DNA from: Desulfonatronum thiosulfatophilum
Lineage (GTDB): Bacteria > Desulfobacterota > Desulfovibrionia > Desulfovibrionales > Desulfonatronaceae
Assembly (NCBI RefSeq): GCF_900104215.1
Contig: NZ_FMXO01000003.1
Span: forward strand, 62,001 to 126,000
Reading direction: 5' to 3'
Length of the DNA: 64,000 nt
Shown: positions 1-8,025 of the stretch, one piece after another
Layout of the letters: each line of letters begins with the position of its first letter
Numbering within the stretch: the first letter of the stretch is position 1
Position numbers and translations under genes: made by a program
Notes under the pieces: model-generated
What the model was told of the DNA's origin: nothing
Database searches by the model: none
What the model saw: the letters and a program-made list of their open reading frames with translations, nothing else

Positions 1-1
1 G

Positions 2-262
2 CGAGCTTTGGGATTGGATGCACGGGGGAAGATGACCCGGACCAACGCAAGTCACATGCCGGCGGAATTCGACGCGAAAAATTTTTCCGCTGACTTCATA
101 AAGGATCTCAAGCCGCGCGTAACGCAGGGCGAGGATGCCGTGGATCTGGACAAGGAGATGACAACAATGGCCAAGAACACGCTGCTCTATAATACGCTGA
201 TTACGACGTTGCAGAAGAACTTTGAAGGATTGAAGACAGTCATTACTGAAGGAGGTCGCTAA
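2..262 (+). CDS. flgB: FlgB, flagellar rod protein (3' part only)
   Basis: C-terminal part of the proximal-rod protein FlgB; the gene begins before the window. The visible 86 residues run open from the first bases. They carry the family's ending: a VDLDKEMTTMAKN-like helix, then LYNTLITTLQKNF and a short tail, the D0 helix that packs in the rod. The stop codon overlaps the flgC start by one base, so translation is probably coupled. FlgB acts with FlgC, FliE and FliF (all present just downstream) to build the rod on the MS ring in the periplasm. Confidence 0.93.
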   Translation, partial: RALGLDARGKMTRTNASHMPAEFDAKNFSADFIKDLKPRVTQGEDAVDLDKEMTTMAKNTLLYNTLITTLQKNFEGLKTVITEGGR

Positions 263-699
263 TGGACTTCATGACCGCTCTGGATATCGGTGCTTCCGGA
301 TTGAGTGCCGAACGGACGCATTTGAACGTCATATCCATGAATCTGGCCAATGTGAACACGACTCGTACACCTGAAGGCGGTCCATACCGCAGAAAAAGCG
401 TTGTCTTTCAGTCCACCCCCCTGGATTCCCCATTCACCAAGGCCATGCGCTCCGAACTTGAGCGGGAGGTGCAGGGCGTGAAAGTCAGTGGAGTCGTCAC
501 GGACCAGCGGCCCCTGAAAAGGGTTTATGATCCGGGCCACCCTGATGCGGATGGGCAGGGCTACGTCAGCCTGCCGGACATCAACGTGGTCGAGGAAATG
601 GCGAACATGATGACGGCCTTGCGCACGTACGAGGCCAACGCCGCCACGGTTTCCTCGGCCAAGGCCATGTTCAACAAGGCTCTGGAACTGGGTAGATAA
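262..699 (+). CDS. flgC: FlgC, flagellar proximal rod protein
   Basis: Proximal-rod component of the flagellar basal body, 145 residues, normal for FlgC. The N-terminal D0 helix shows the rod/hook motif (ALDIGASGLSAERTHLNVIS, then NLANVNTT). The C-terminal helix holds the usual VVEEMANMMTALRTYEANAA signature. A Shine-Dalgarno GGAGG lies 7-8 bases before the ATG, inside the end of flgB. The gene sits second in the flgB-flgC-fliE-fliF-fliG-fliH-fliI run and is exported by the flagellar type III system. Confidence 0.96.
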   Translation: MDFMTALDIGASGLSAERTHLNVISMNLANVNTTRTPEGGPYRRKSVVFQSTPLDSPFTKAMRSELEREVQGVKVSGVVTDQRPLKRVYDPGHPDADGQGYVSLPDINVVEEMANMMTALRTYEANAATVSSAKAMFNKALELGR

Positions 700-754
700 C
701 GAGTCGGCTGTCCATCGCCGCGAGATTTACATTCATGCATCTTTGGAGGAGTAC

Positions 755-1060
755 ATGGCCATTTCACCCATCGCCCTGAAAGCGTATGCTCAAGCGGCAA
801 AGATGCCGCGCCCCGAAACCGTTCAGCCTCACACCGAGGCCAAATCATTTACCTCCACGCTTCAGGATTCCTTGCGCAACGTGAACAATCTTCGTCAGGA
901 ATCCGTCGGAATGATCGAATCCTTTGCCGCGGGTGAAAACCAGAACGTGCATGAGTTGATGATTGCCATGCAGAAGGCAAGTTTATCCATGAACATGACT
1001 TCCGCCGTACGCAACAAACTCATGGAAGCCTATAAGGAAGTGATGCGCATGCCCTTCTAA
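755..1060 (+). CDS. fliE: FliE, flagellar hook-basal body adaptor
   Basis: FliE joins the FliF MS ring to the FlgB/FlgC rod and is the first substrate of the flagellar export gate. The protein is 101 residues. Its C-terminal half carries the family pattern: NVNNLRQES, then AAGENQNVHELMIAMQKAS and VRNKLMEAYKEVMRM. An in-frame TTG lies 12 bases upstream, but that stretch (TTGGAGGAG) is the ribosome binding site, so the ATG at 755 is taken as the start. About 140 bases separate it from fliF. Confidence 0.95.
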   Translation: MAISPIALKAYAQAAKMPRPETVQPHTEAKSFTSTLQDSLRNVNNLRQESVGMIESFAAGENQNVHELMIAMQKASLSMNMTSAVRNKLMEAYKEVMRMPF

Positions 1061-1196
1061 GTGAAGGTAAACGAACCTCCGACCTGAGCAGCGCCGTAGT
1101 GCTTTACGCACTCCCACTGCCTGACGGACCGGCCTCACCCTGATCGCCTTGTATGACAACTTCAACATTCTAAGCCCCCGAGCCGGAGAAAAGACC

Positions 1197-2804
1197 ATGC
1201 CTCCCTTTCTGGAAAATTTGAAAGCCAAAGCGCTCCTCATCTGGAACGATTCCAGCGTCTCTCAACGCATCATGGTCGGAGGACTGGCGTTTTCCATGGT
1301 CCTTGTCTTCTTTCTTTTGTTGTACTGGATGGGACGTCCGGACTACGCCGTGCTTTATGATCGCTTGGCTCCGGAGGATGCCAACCGGGTGGTGAGTACG
1401 CTGCAAACCGCCAAAGAGCCGTTTCGTTTGACGGACAACGGCCAAACCATCCTTGTCCCGGTGGATCGGGTGCATGAATTGCGGTTGCGGATCGCCGGGG
1501 AAGGAGCATTGCGCGGATCGGGGCTTGGTTTTGAAATTTTTGACGACGTCAAGCTGGGTCAGACGGACTTCATCCAGCGCATCAATTATCAGCGAGCGCT
1601 GCAAGGTGAATTGTCCAGAACCATCAGCGAGTTTCCGGAAGTAGACAGCGCCAGAATCCATCTGGTCATTCCGCATCGCAGCCTGTTCATTGAAGAACAA
1701 AGCCCGCCCTCCGCCGCTGTGATATTGACCATGCGCCAGGGCGCTCGCCTGGAATCCCGGCAGGTTCAGAGCGTCGTCAATCTGGTGACCTCCGCAGTGG
1801 AAGGATTGACAGCGGATCACATTACCGTGTCGGACACCAGCGGCCGGGTGCTGTATCAGCCAAAGGCCTCGGATACGTTTGAAGGGCTGTCCAGCACGCA
1901 GTTGGAGTACAAGCTGCAACTGGAACAGACGCTGGAGCGCCGCATCGACCAGATGCTCATTCCGCTGTTCGGACATGGCCAGGTGATCGCCAAGGTGAAT
2001 ACGGATCTGGATTTCAGTCATCGCACCATCCGCAAGGAAATGTTTGATCCGGACAGCGCCGTGGTCCGCAGCGAGCAGAAAAGCGATGAAGCAAGTTCAG
2101 GGCAGTCCCACCTGGACGGCGGCGTGCCTGAACCGCAGTTTCGTGGCGAGGGCTTTGCGGGACACGGAACGCTCCAGGAGAGCACTCGCTCGTCCTCCAC
2201 GATCAATTTCGAGATCGACCGCGAAGAGCAGCAGATCATCATGCCCATGGGGCAATTGCAGCGGCTCAGTGTTGCGGTTATCGTCGACGGCATTTATGAA
2301 GCGGCACCCGACGGTTCGGGCCATGTTTTCATTCCCCGTAGCGCGGAGGAGTTGCAGCGGATTGAGCAGTTGGTCCGCAACGCCATCGGATATGACGGAG
2401 CACGGGGGGACAGCGTGGAAGTCTCCAGCATTTCGTTCGGCGGCCCAGAGGTTCTTCCGGCACCGGGACTGGCGGACATCATCCTGGATTACGGTCGACA
2501 GTTCGGCAAGCCGATACTCAACTTTCTGTTGGTCCTGTTGTTCCTGCTCCTGGTGCTTCGACCGGTGGTTCTGGCCATGATCCGGCCCCGTGTCGCCGAA
2601 CAGGACGATTCAGTGGTGGAAGGGCTGCCGAGCGGGGATATGCAACAGATGGCTCTGGAAGAGGCCGAAGCGTTGGAGAGCGAAACCGTTCTGGCCCAGC
2701 GGCGCATGGAGCAGCTGAAGCAGCAGACCGAAGAACTGTTGCAGAAGAACATGGAGCAAAGCATCAACGTGCTCAAGATCTGGTTGAAAGAGGAGAATGC
2801 CTGA
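1197..2804 (+). CDS. fliF: FliF, flagellar MS-ring protein
   Basis: Forms the membrane/supramembrane ring in the cytoplasmic membrane. 535 residues with the standard layout: a transmembrane helix near residues 25-45, two periplasmic ring-building modules (a YVLYDRL-like start and ERRIDQMLIPLFG in the second), then a second membrane helix near 440-460. The charged cytoplasmic tail ends in a FliG-binding segment (INVLKIWLKEEN). The ATG at 1197 follows GGAGAAAAG; an in-frame TTG 48 bases upstream has no such signal. The stop overlaps fliG by 8 bases. Confidence 0.97.
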   Translation: MPPFLENLKAKALLIWNDSSVSQRIMVGGLAFSMVLVFFLLLYWMGRPDYAVLYDRLAPEDANRVVSTLQTAKEPFRLTDNGQTILVPVDRVHELRLRIAGEGALRGSGLGFEIFDDVKLGQTDFIQRINYQRALQGELSRTISEFPEVDSARIHLVIPHRSLFIEEQSPPSAAVILTMRQGARLESRQVQSVVNLVTSAVEGLTADHITVSDTSGRVLYQPKASDTFEGLSSTQLEYKLQLEQTLERRIDQMLIPLFGHGQVIAKVNTDLDFSHRTIRKEMFDPDSAVVRSEQKSDEASSGQSHLDGGVPEPQFRGEGFAGHGTLQESTRSSSTINFEIDREEQQIIMPMGQLQRLSVAVIVDGIYEAAPDGSGHVFIPRSAEELQRIEQLVRNAIGYDGARGDSVEVSSISFGGPEVLPAPGLADIILDYGRQFGKPILNFLLVLLFLLLVLRPVVLAMIRPRVAEQDDSVVEGLPSGDMQQMALEEAEALESETVLAQRRMEQLKQQTEELLQKNMEQSINVLKIWLKEENA

Positions 2805-3807
2805 AGTGGCTGAAAAAATATCCGGCACCCAAAAGACAGCCATCCTGCTTCTGGCCTTGGGCGACAAGTATGCCGTGGACGTGTTCAAGCACCTGGACCG
2901 GCGAGAGATCTCCCGGGTGAGCAAGGCCATGGTCGAAATGGATTCGGTTCCCAAGGAGATGGTTGAGAACGTCCTTAGGGAGTTCAACCAGATCCTGTCG
3001 CTGGGCGAGAATATGCTCGTGAGCAGTCCGGATCGGGTTCGGCGGATGTTGCAGGGGCTGGACAGCGATACGGCCAAATACGTCCTGGATTCGTTGGATC
3101 TGGACGCCGGTCCCGCGCCGTTCAAGTCTCTGGAGAACGTGAGTCCAAAAATGCTGGCCCAGATCCTGCGCAACGAACATCCCCAAACCCTGGCCCTGAT
3201 TCTCGGGCACCTGGATTCGGAGCAGGCGGCGGGTCTGCTCCAGAGCATGCCCACGGCCGTACGTGCGGAGGTCCTGATCCGTCTGGCCAAACTGGAGGCT
3301 GTTCCAGAGGACATGCTGGTGGAAGTGGGCAGGATTCTGGAGCGACAATTGATTGCCATGGGAGGCCGCGAGGGCAAGAAGGTCGGGGGAATTCCCGCGG
3401 TTGCGGAGATTCTCAATGCCGTGGACCGTAGCACGGAAGAAGAGGTGCTCTCGGACATCGAGGAAGAGTCCACCCAGTTGGCCGAAGATATCCGTCAGCT
3501 GATGTTCGTGTTCGAGGACATCAAGCAGCTGGACGATCGCAGCATTCGCGAATTGCTCAAGGAAGTCAGCAACGACGAACTTACCCTGGCCTTGAAGGGC
3601 GCCAGCGAGGACCTTCGGGACAAGTTCTACTCCAACCTTTCGGAACGCGCCGCGACCATGATCAAGGAAGATCTGGAGATCATGGGGCCGGTCAAGCTTT
3701 CGGAAGTGGAAGCGGCGCAGATGAACGTGGTCAAGGTCGTTCGCAGGTTGGAGGCGGAAGGTCGGATCATCATCACGGGCAAGGGAGGCGGGGATGTCCT
3801 TCTCTAG
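2797..3807 (+). CDS. fliG: FliG, flagellar motor switch protein
   Basis: Rotor protein that binds FliF and FliM and takes torque from the MotA stator at the cytoplasmic face. 336 residues, the family length. The N-terminal FliF-binding domain, the middle armadillo-like domain with the EHPQT motif at about 127-131, and the C-terminal domain with its charged torque helix (about 275-300) are all present. The start lies inside the end of fliF, and the gene runs 14 bases into fliH, so the set is translationally coupled. Confidence 0.97.
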   Translation: MPEVAEKISGTQKTAILLLALGDKYAVDVFKHLDRREISRVSKAMVEMDSVPKEMVENVLREFNQILSLGENMLVSSPDRVRRMLQGLDSDTAKYVLDSLDLDAGPAPFKSLENVSPKMLAQILRNEHPQTLALILGHLDSEQAAGLLQSMPTAVRAEVLIRLAKLEAVPEDMLVEVGRILERQLIAMGGREGKKVGGIPAVAEILNAVDRSTEEEVLSDIEEESTQLAEDIRQLMFVFEDIKQLDDRSIRELLKEVSNDELTLALKGASEDLRDKFYSNLSERAATMIKEDLEIMGPVKLSEVEAAQMNVVKVVRRLEAEGRIIITGKGGGDVLL

Positions 3808-4522
3808 TGCCCCGGGCGCCGATCAAAAGCCGGAAGGCAGGATCATCATCGGTCCGCGCTCCGTGGGTCTGGCTGAGCTGACCTTGAACAGCGGGCGCCA
3901 GGAAGCCTGGAACTTGGAAGCCGAGGAGGAGTATCTGTCTCGTGTGCGAATTCGAGCCCAGGACATGGCCAGGGAGATTCTGGCCCAGGCAATGGCCGAA
4001 GCGGAGCAAGTCCGTGCTCAGGCCCATGAGGAAGGGTATCATGCTGGCCAGGCCCAGGCGGATGCTGAACTCATGGTGGCCCGGGAACAGGCCGCGGACC
4101 AGTGTGCCGCCATTTTGAACGCAATTCAGGAGCAGGGCAAAAAGGTGTGGCGGACGCACCGCGCGGACTTGATTTCACTATTGCATATCATGGTGGAAAA
4201 GACCATTGCCGTGGAATTGGAGGCGCATCGCCAGGAGAGCCTTGCCGTTCTCCTGGATCAGGCCGTGGACATGATCGACTCGAAGCGTAAGATGGTCTTT
4301 TCAGTGCACCCTCGGGATCGCGAACTGATTGAGGCGATGCTGCGTCAAACCCGAAACGGGGGTGATCAGCTGGACAACTGGAAGATCAAGGAGGATCCGC
4401 GGATCGAACAAGGCGGACTGATTCTGGAATGCGATCACGGCATGGTGGACAACACCATTGCATCACGCAGGGCCGGTTTGGAGGACATTATCGCGCAACT
4501 GACTCTTGAGGAAAGCAACTGA
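3794..4522 (+). CDS. fliH: FliH, export ATPase regulator
   Basis: Stator-like subunit that holds the FliI ATPase and links it to the export gate. 242 residues. The central part is the typical long alpha-helical stretch (AQDMAREILAQAMAEAEQV, then EEGYHAGQAQADAEL), followed by a V-type ATPase subunit E-like C-terminal domain ending near DNTIASRRAGLEDII. FliH diverges quickly in sequence, so part of the call rests on position between fliG and fliI. It overlaps fliG by 14 bases and fliI by one base. Confidence 0.92.
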   Translation: MSFSSAPGADQKPEGRIIIGPRSVGLAELTLNSGRQEAWNLEAEEEYLSRVRIRAQDMAREILAQAMAEAEQVRAQAHEEGYHAGQAQADAELMVAREQAADQCAAILNAIQEQGKKVWRTHRADLISLLHIMVEKTIAVELEAHRQESLAVLLDQAVDMIDSKRKMVFSVHPRDRELIEAMLRQTRNGGDQLDNWKIKEDPRIEQGGLILECDHGMVDNTIASRRAGLEDIIAQLTLEESN

Positions 4523-5847
4523 TGGGTCTGTCTCCGCAGAATTGCATCAATGTGCTCCGGGAGACGGATCCGGTCCAAACCTACGGCAAGGTGTCCAAGG
4601 TGGTCGGACTGCTGGTCGAGGGCCGGGGCATGAAGGCTTCCCTGGGATCTTTTTGCCGCCTGCTGTCCGATGACGGCAAGGAAGACATCCCGGCGGAAGT
4701 TGTGGGTTTTCGTAATGGTTCCGTGCTGTTCATGCCGTACGGCGAGATGCGGGGCATCCGGCCAGGTAGCTTGATCCAGAACTCCAACACGCCGCCGTTG
4801 TTTCCCGTGGGCGACCAGATGCTCGGCCGCGTGGTGGATGCCTTTGGCCGACCCATGGATGCCGGTCCCCCTTTGCGCGCATCCCAGTATTACCCGTTGC
4901 ATGCCAATCCCTTGAATCCCTTGAAACGGCCCCGGATCATGGCGCCGTTGGATACCGGCATCCGGGCCATCAACGGCCTGCTGACTCTGGGCAAAGGACA
5001 GCGGGTGGGAATCATGGCCGGTTCCGGCGTGGGCAAGAGCACCCTGATGGGCATGCTGGCCCGGTATACGAAGGCGGACATCAACGTGATCGCCCTGGTG
5101 GGCGAACGCGGGCGAGAGGTGCTGGACTTCATGGAAAAGGATCTGGGACCGGAAGGTTTGGCCAGGTCCATTCTCATTGTGGCCACTTCGGAACAGGGCC
5201 CGCTGGTCCGGATGCGCGCCGCCTTCGCCGCAACGGCCGTAGCCGAATATTTCCGGGACAAAGGCAAGGACGTGATCCTGATGATGGATTCCGTAACCCG
5301 TTTCGCCATGGCAGCCCGGGAAGTGGGACTGGCTGCCGGCGAACCGCCCACCACCCGCGGATACACGCCCACGGTTTTCGCCATGCTGCCACGGCTGCTG
5401 GAGCGGGCTGGAAACAGCGAAAAAGGCAGCATTACCGGAATTTACACTGTCCTTGTGGAGGGTGACGATTTTTCCGAGCCTGTGGCGGATTCCGTCCGCT
5501 CCATTCTGGACGGGCACATTGTACTGACCCGGGAACTGGCTGATCAGGGCCATTACCCGGCCGTGGACGTGCTCAAGAGCGTCAGCCGGCTGCGGGCCGA
5601 CGTCTCGCCGCCGGACATCATCCGGTCCGGTCAGGAATTCGTCCGCACCCTGGCCACTTTCAAAAAGGTCGAGGACATGGTGAATATCGGCGCATACGCC
5701 AAGGGGAGCAGTCAGGAAATTGACTTGGCGTTGCAGCGCATCGGCCCTATTCAGAATTATCTGCGCCAACAGGTTGATGAATGCCAATCCCTTGAGGAAA
5801 GCTATACAGCCTTGCACGCATTGCTGGAGAGAACTGCCGGAAAGTGA
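4522..5847 (+). CDS. fliI: FliI, flagellar type III export ATPase
   Basis: F1-beta-like ATPase that helps unfold and deliver flagellar export substrates. 441 residues, full length. It has a Walker A motif GSGVGKST at about 167-174, the GERGREV motif, a Walker B region ending in ILMMDSVTR, and the export-ATPase signature GEPPTTRGYTPTVFA. It ends the flagellar run. The usual next gene, fliJ (chaperone escort), is not found: about 300 non-coding bases follow and then an unrelated lipoprotein gene. Confidence 0.97.
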   Translation: MGLSPQNCINVLRETDPVQTYGKVSKVVGLLVEGRGMKASLGSFCRLLSDDGKEDIPAEVVGFRNGSVLFMPYGEMRGIRPGSLIQNSNTPPLFPVGDQMLGRVVDAFGRPMDAGPPLRASQYYPLHANPLNPLKRPRIMAPLDTGIRAINGLLTLGKGQRVGIMAGSGVGKSTLMGMLARYTKADINVIALVGERGREVLDFMEKDLGPEGLARSILIVATSEQGPLVRMRAAFAATAVAEYFRDKGKDVILMMDSVTRFAMAAREVGLAAGEPPTTRGYTPTVFAMLPRLLERAGNSEKGSITGIYTVLVEGDDFSEPVADSVRSILDGHIVLTRELADQGHYPAVDVLKSVSRLRADVSPPDIIRSGQEFVRTLATFKKVEDMVNIGAYAKGSSQEIDLALQRIGPIQNYLRQQVDECQSLEESYTALHALLERTAGK

Positions 5848-6015
5848 CGTCTTCGGTGGCGTTCTCGACGCTTGCGGATTTTCTTCTTACAAGGCCAATC
5901 TTGATTCAAGAAACAGCACCCCACTCTACAGCAAGACCTTCCCACGGGTGAGGCCAGCCTTTGGCCTGGCTATCCCTTCTGGAGTGATTACTCTGCAACT
6001 CCTCAGCACTACGCT

Positions 6016-6035
6016 ATTCCGGCTTCCGCCGGAAT
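6016..6035. terminator. Hairpin after the flagellar operon
   Basis: A perfect 8-bp inverted repeat (ATTCCGGC / GCCGGAAT, 4-base TTCC loop) lies in the 297-base gap after fliI. There is no T-run behind it, so it may be a processing or Rho-associated hairpin rather than a true intrinsic terminator. A second weaker stem (GGCCAGCC...GGCCTGGC) sits at about 5952-5970. Nothing else in 5848-6144 looks coding; in particular there is no fliJ. Confidence 0.4.
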
Positions 6036-6144
6036 GGCTTATAGTAACATTTCCAAGGCAGTAATGCTAAGCCGGTGTTCAGGTTTCTTCCCGGATAATG
6101 GCGGCGGAAGATGCATTTTCATCAGATTTCAGGGGAGGTGGAAG

Positions 6145-6666
6145 ATGCAAAAATTCTTTTTTCCTCTGCTGATGGGAACACTCATTCTAGCGGGGTGTTC
6201 CCAGGCTGTTTCTTCTTCCTTATTGCGGATGGCGGATCAGGATCTCTCCTTTGCCCAGTTGATGCGTCATCCCCAGGCGCACAGAGGGAAAGTCGTTGTT
6301 CTTGGTGGAGTTGTCGTCCTGGCCGATGAGAGAGAAAACGGGACGTTGCTGACCATTGAACAGACCGGCATGGGCAACAGCAGACCCGGGAATCTGGAGG
6401 CATCCGCAGGACGTTTTCTTGCCTTTGATGATGGATCGTCAGCTCCGAGCCGGTTCGTCCATGGAACCAAGGTCACCGTGGCCGGCCGGGTGGAGGGGGA
6501 AGAGCAGAGATATCCTTATCTTGTCGTCTTGGAAATCCATCGATGGGAGGAGCGACCCGAGGCGCGCTTTGATCCAACACCCGAAGAACCTTTAAATTTC
6601 AGGGATGGTTACGGGAGGAGGATGCCCAGGCTTTTTCCCGAGAGGAATTATCCGTTCAATCCTTGA
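6145..6666 (+). CDS. Slp-family outer membrane lipoprotein
   Basis: Predicted lipoprotein of 173 residues. The signal peptide ends in a lipobox LILAGC, so Cys18 would be lipidated. The body fits the Slp/YeaY family: early 'sFaqLmrhPqahrGkvVvlGGvVv', a mid 'HGTKVTVAGRVEG' and a late 'YPYLVVLEIHRW' strand. Slp proteins are outer-membrane lipoproteins induced by starvation or stress; the exact role is unknown. The ATG at 6145 follows AGGGGAGGTGGAAG. The gene stands alone between the flagellar operon and a convergent gene. Confidence 0.8.
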   Translation: MQKFFFPLLMGTLILAGCSQAVSSSLLRMADQDLSFAQLMRHPQAHRGKVVVLGGVVVLADERENGTLLTIEQTGMGNSRPGNLEASAGRFLAFDDGSSAPSRFVHGTKVTVAGRVEGEEQRYPYLVVLEIHRWEERPEARFDPTPEEPLNFRDGYGRRMPRLFPERNYPFNP

Positions 6667-6786
6667 GTAGCCGTGGCAGACGCATTATCCAGCAGATTAA
6701 ATCTCTGTTCAGAACAACCTGCTCAATGCCCAAGCAACCTTGATCCACCGGACAACCCTCGTTTCTTCGGAGAGGGAGCAGGCGGA

Positions 6787-7917
6787 TCATGACGCTTGCG
6801 AGGTGACCGCGTCGATTTGCGAGGCTTCCAGCCCCTGGCCGTCATACACGCCGCTTTGCAGGGATTTCAATGCGCCCTTGTCTATTCCGCGGCCCAGATC
6901 TCTTGCCGTCTCTTCAAGAAATACCCGTTGGGCTCTGCGCGAGGAGCCGCGTAGAATGGTGGTGGCGATCAGCATGCGCAGCAACGTCTTTTTGCCAGTC
7001 TTGCCCAGCTTGCTTTCGTTCAGAACGCCCTCACGCCATTCTCCCCTGACCTCCCCCTTGTCCAGCTTCCATCTCTCAAGGAGCTGCCCCAGCAGCAGGA
7101 CATAGTTCGGGTGTGCATCCTGGCTGCGGACCACGCTCTCGGCGACGGCCATATACAGCACTTCTTTCTGGGACTGGTCCAGTGATTCTCCATCTTCCTT
7201 GGTAATGGCTTCGAGGTCGCGGATGGCCACGGGACCGGCGATCCGGATGCGTGCCTGACGCAGTATCCAGTAGGTGATCAAGGCATTCCAGAAGGCGAAG
7301 ACTCCGATTGCGGCGAAGGGGATAAGGGATCTCAGGGCGGCCCGAGCAAGAACGCGGCGTAGGATCACCCTTAGGACCATGCTGGTCGCTCCGACCTTGA
7401 GCCGGTAGAAAATCGTGTACATGAGCAGCTTCCATCGCGGCAGCCTGGAATAGGGATCGACGCCGTGGAACGCGGCTCTGGGATTCGGCATGTCCAACGC
7501 GGCTCGAGACAAGCCCAGGACCATCATCCTTTCCACGTCGTCGCGGTCGATGTCCAGGCCGGCTTGGGTGGCAACGCGGCCGACGGTTCGAAAAATTCGC
7601 CAGTAAAGAATGATGATCTCTGCTCCGCTGATCACCAGCCCCAGGGCGGAGAAGATAACCCAGTACAGCCATCCCTGGTCTTCCCCGAACCATTCCTCGA
7701 GTCCCATTTCGGTTACACCGAAGAGCATTCCGGAGACCGCTCCAAGGATGGACGCCTGGATGATCGTGCTCCGCTCGATCTTCCGGATTTTGTGCAGAAT
7801 CTCTTTGGGCCAATGGCTCAGTGCGGGCTGATCCGCTCGGGAATGCCTGCGCATCCAGCGCAGGCCCCAGCGTTCAAAGATGTTCAGGGTGTCCGTATGC
7901 GGCGCCGCTGGACGCAT
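6787..7917 (-). CDS. Uncharacterised membrane protein
   Basis: I do not recognise the family. The 376-residue protein has a polar N-terminus, two hydrophobic helices at about 52-72 and 82-106 (ILGAVSGMLFGV; WVIFSALGLVISGAEIIILYW), a basic middle part, and one or two further helices near 208-230. A soluble C-terminal third follows with QKEVLYMAVAESVVRSQDAHP and a terminal helical part. It lies about 110 bases downstream of an MscS-type channel gene on the same strand, so the two may be co-transcribed. A link to membrane-tension or envelope stress is only a guess from that neighbour. Confidence 0.75.
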   Translation of the reverse strand: MRPAAPHTDTLNIFERWGLRWMRRHSRADQPALSHWPKEILHKIRKIERSTIIQASILGAVSGMLFGVTEMGLEEWFGEDQGWLYWVIFSALGLVISGAEIIILYWRIFRTVGRVATQAGLDIDRDDVERMMVLGLSRAALDMPNPRAAFHGVDPYSRLPRWKLLMYTIFYRLKVGATSMVLRVILRRVLARAALRSLIPFAAIGVFAFWNALITYWILRQARIRIAGPVAIRDLEAITKEDGESLDQSQKEVLYMAVAESVVRSQDAHPNYVLLLGQLLERWKLDKGEVRGEWREGVLNESKLGKTGKKTLLRMLIATTILRGSSRRAQRVFLEETARDLGRGIDKGALKSLQSGVYDGQGLEASQIDAVTSQAS

Positions 7918-8025
7918 TCCGTTCTACTCCTTGCTTATTTGGTCTTATGTTCATGAAAAAATAAGCATGCCTTGATTCATCCGCAAGCTGCCGCAAGAGC
8001 CGGCCATGCCAAAATGGCTGAGCAT

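Noticed and set aside
4435-5817. Long minus-strand frame opposite fliI
   Set aside because: Antisense shadow of fliI with compositionally odd, His/Gln-rich translation and no homology pattern.
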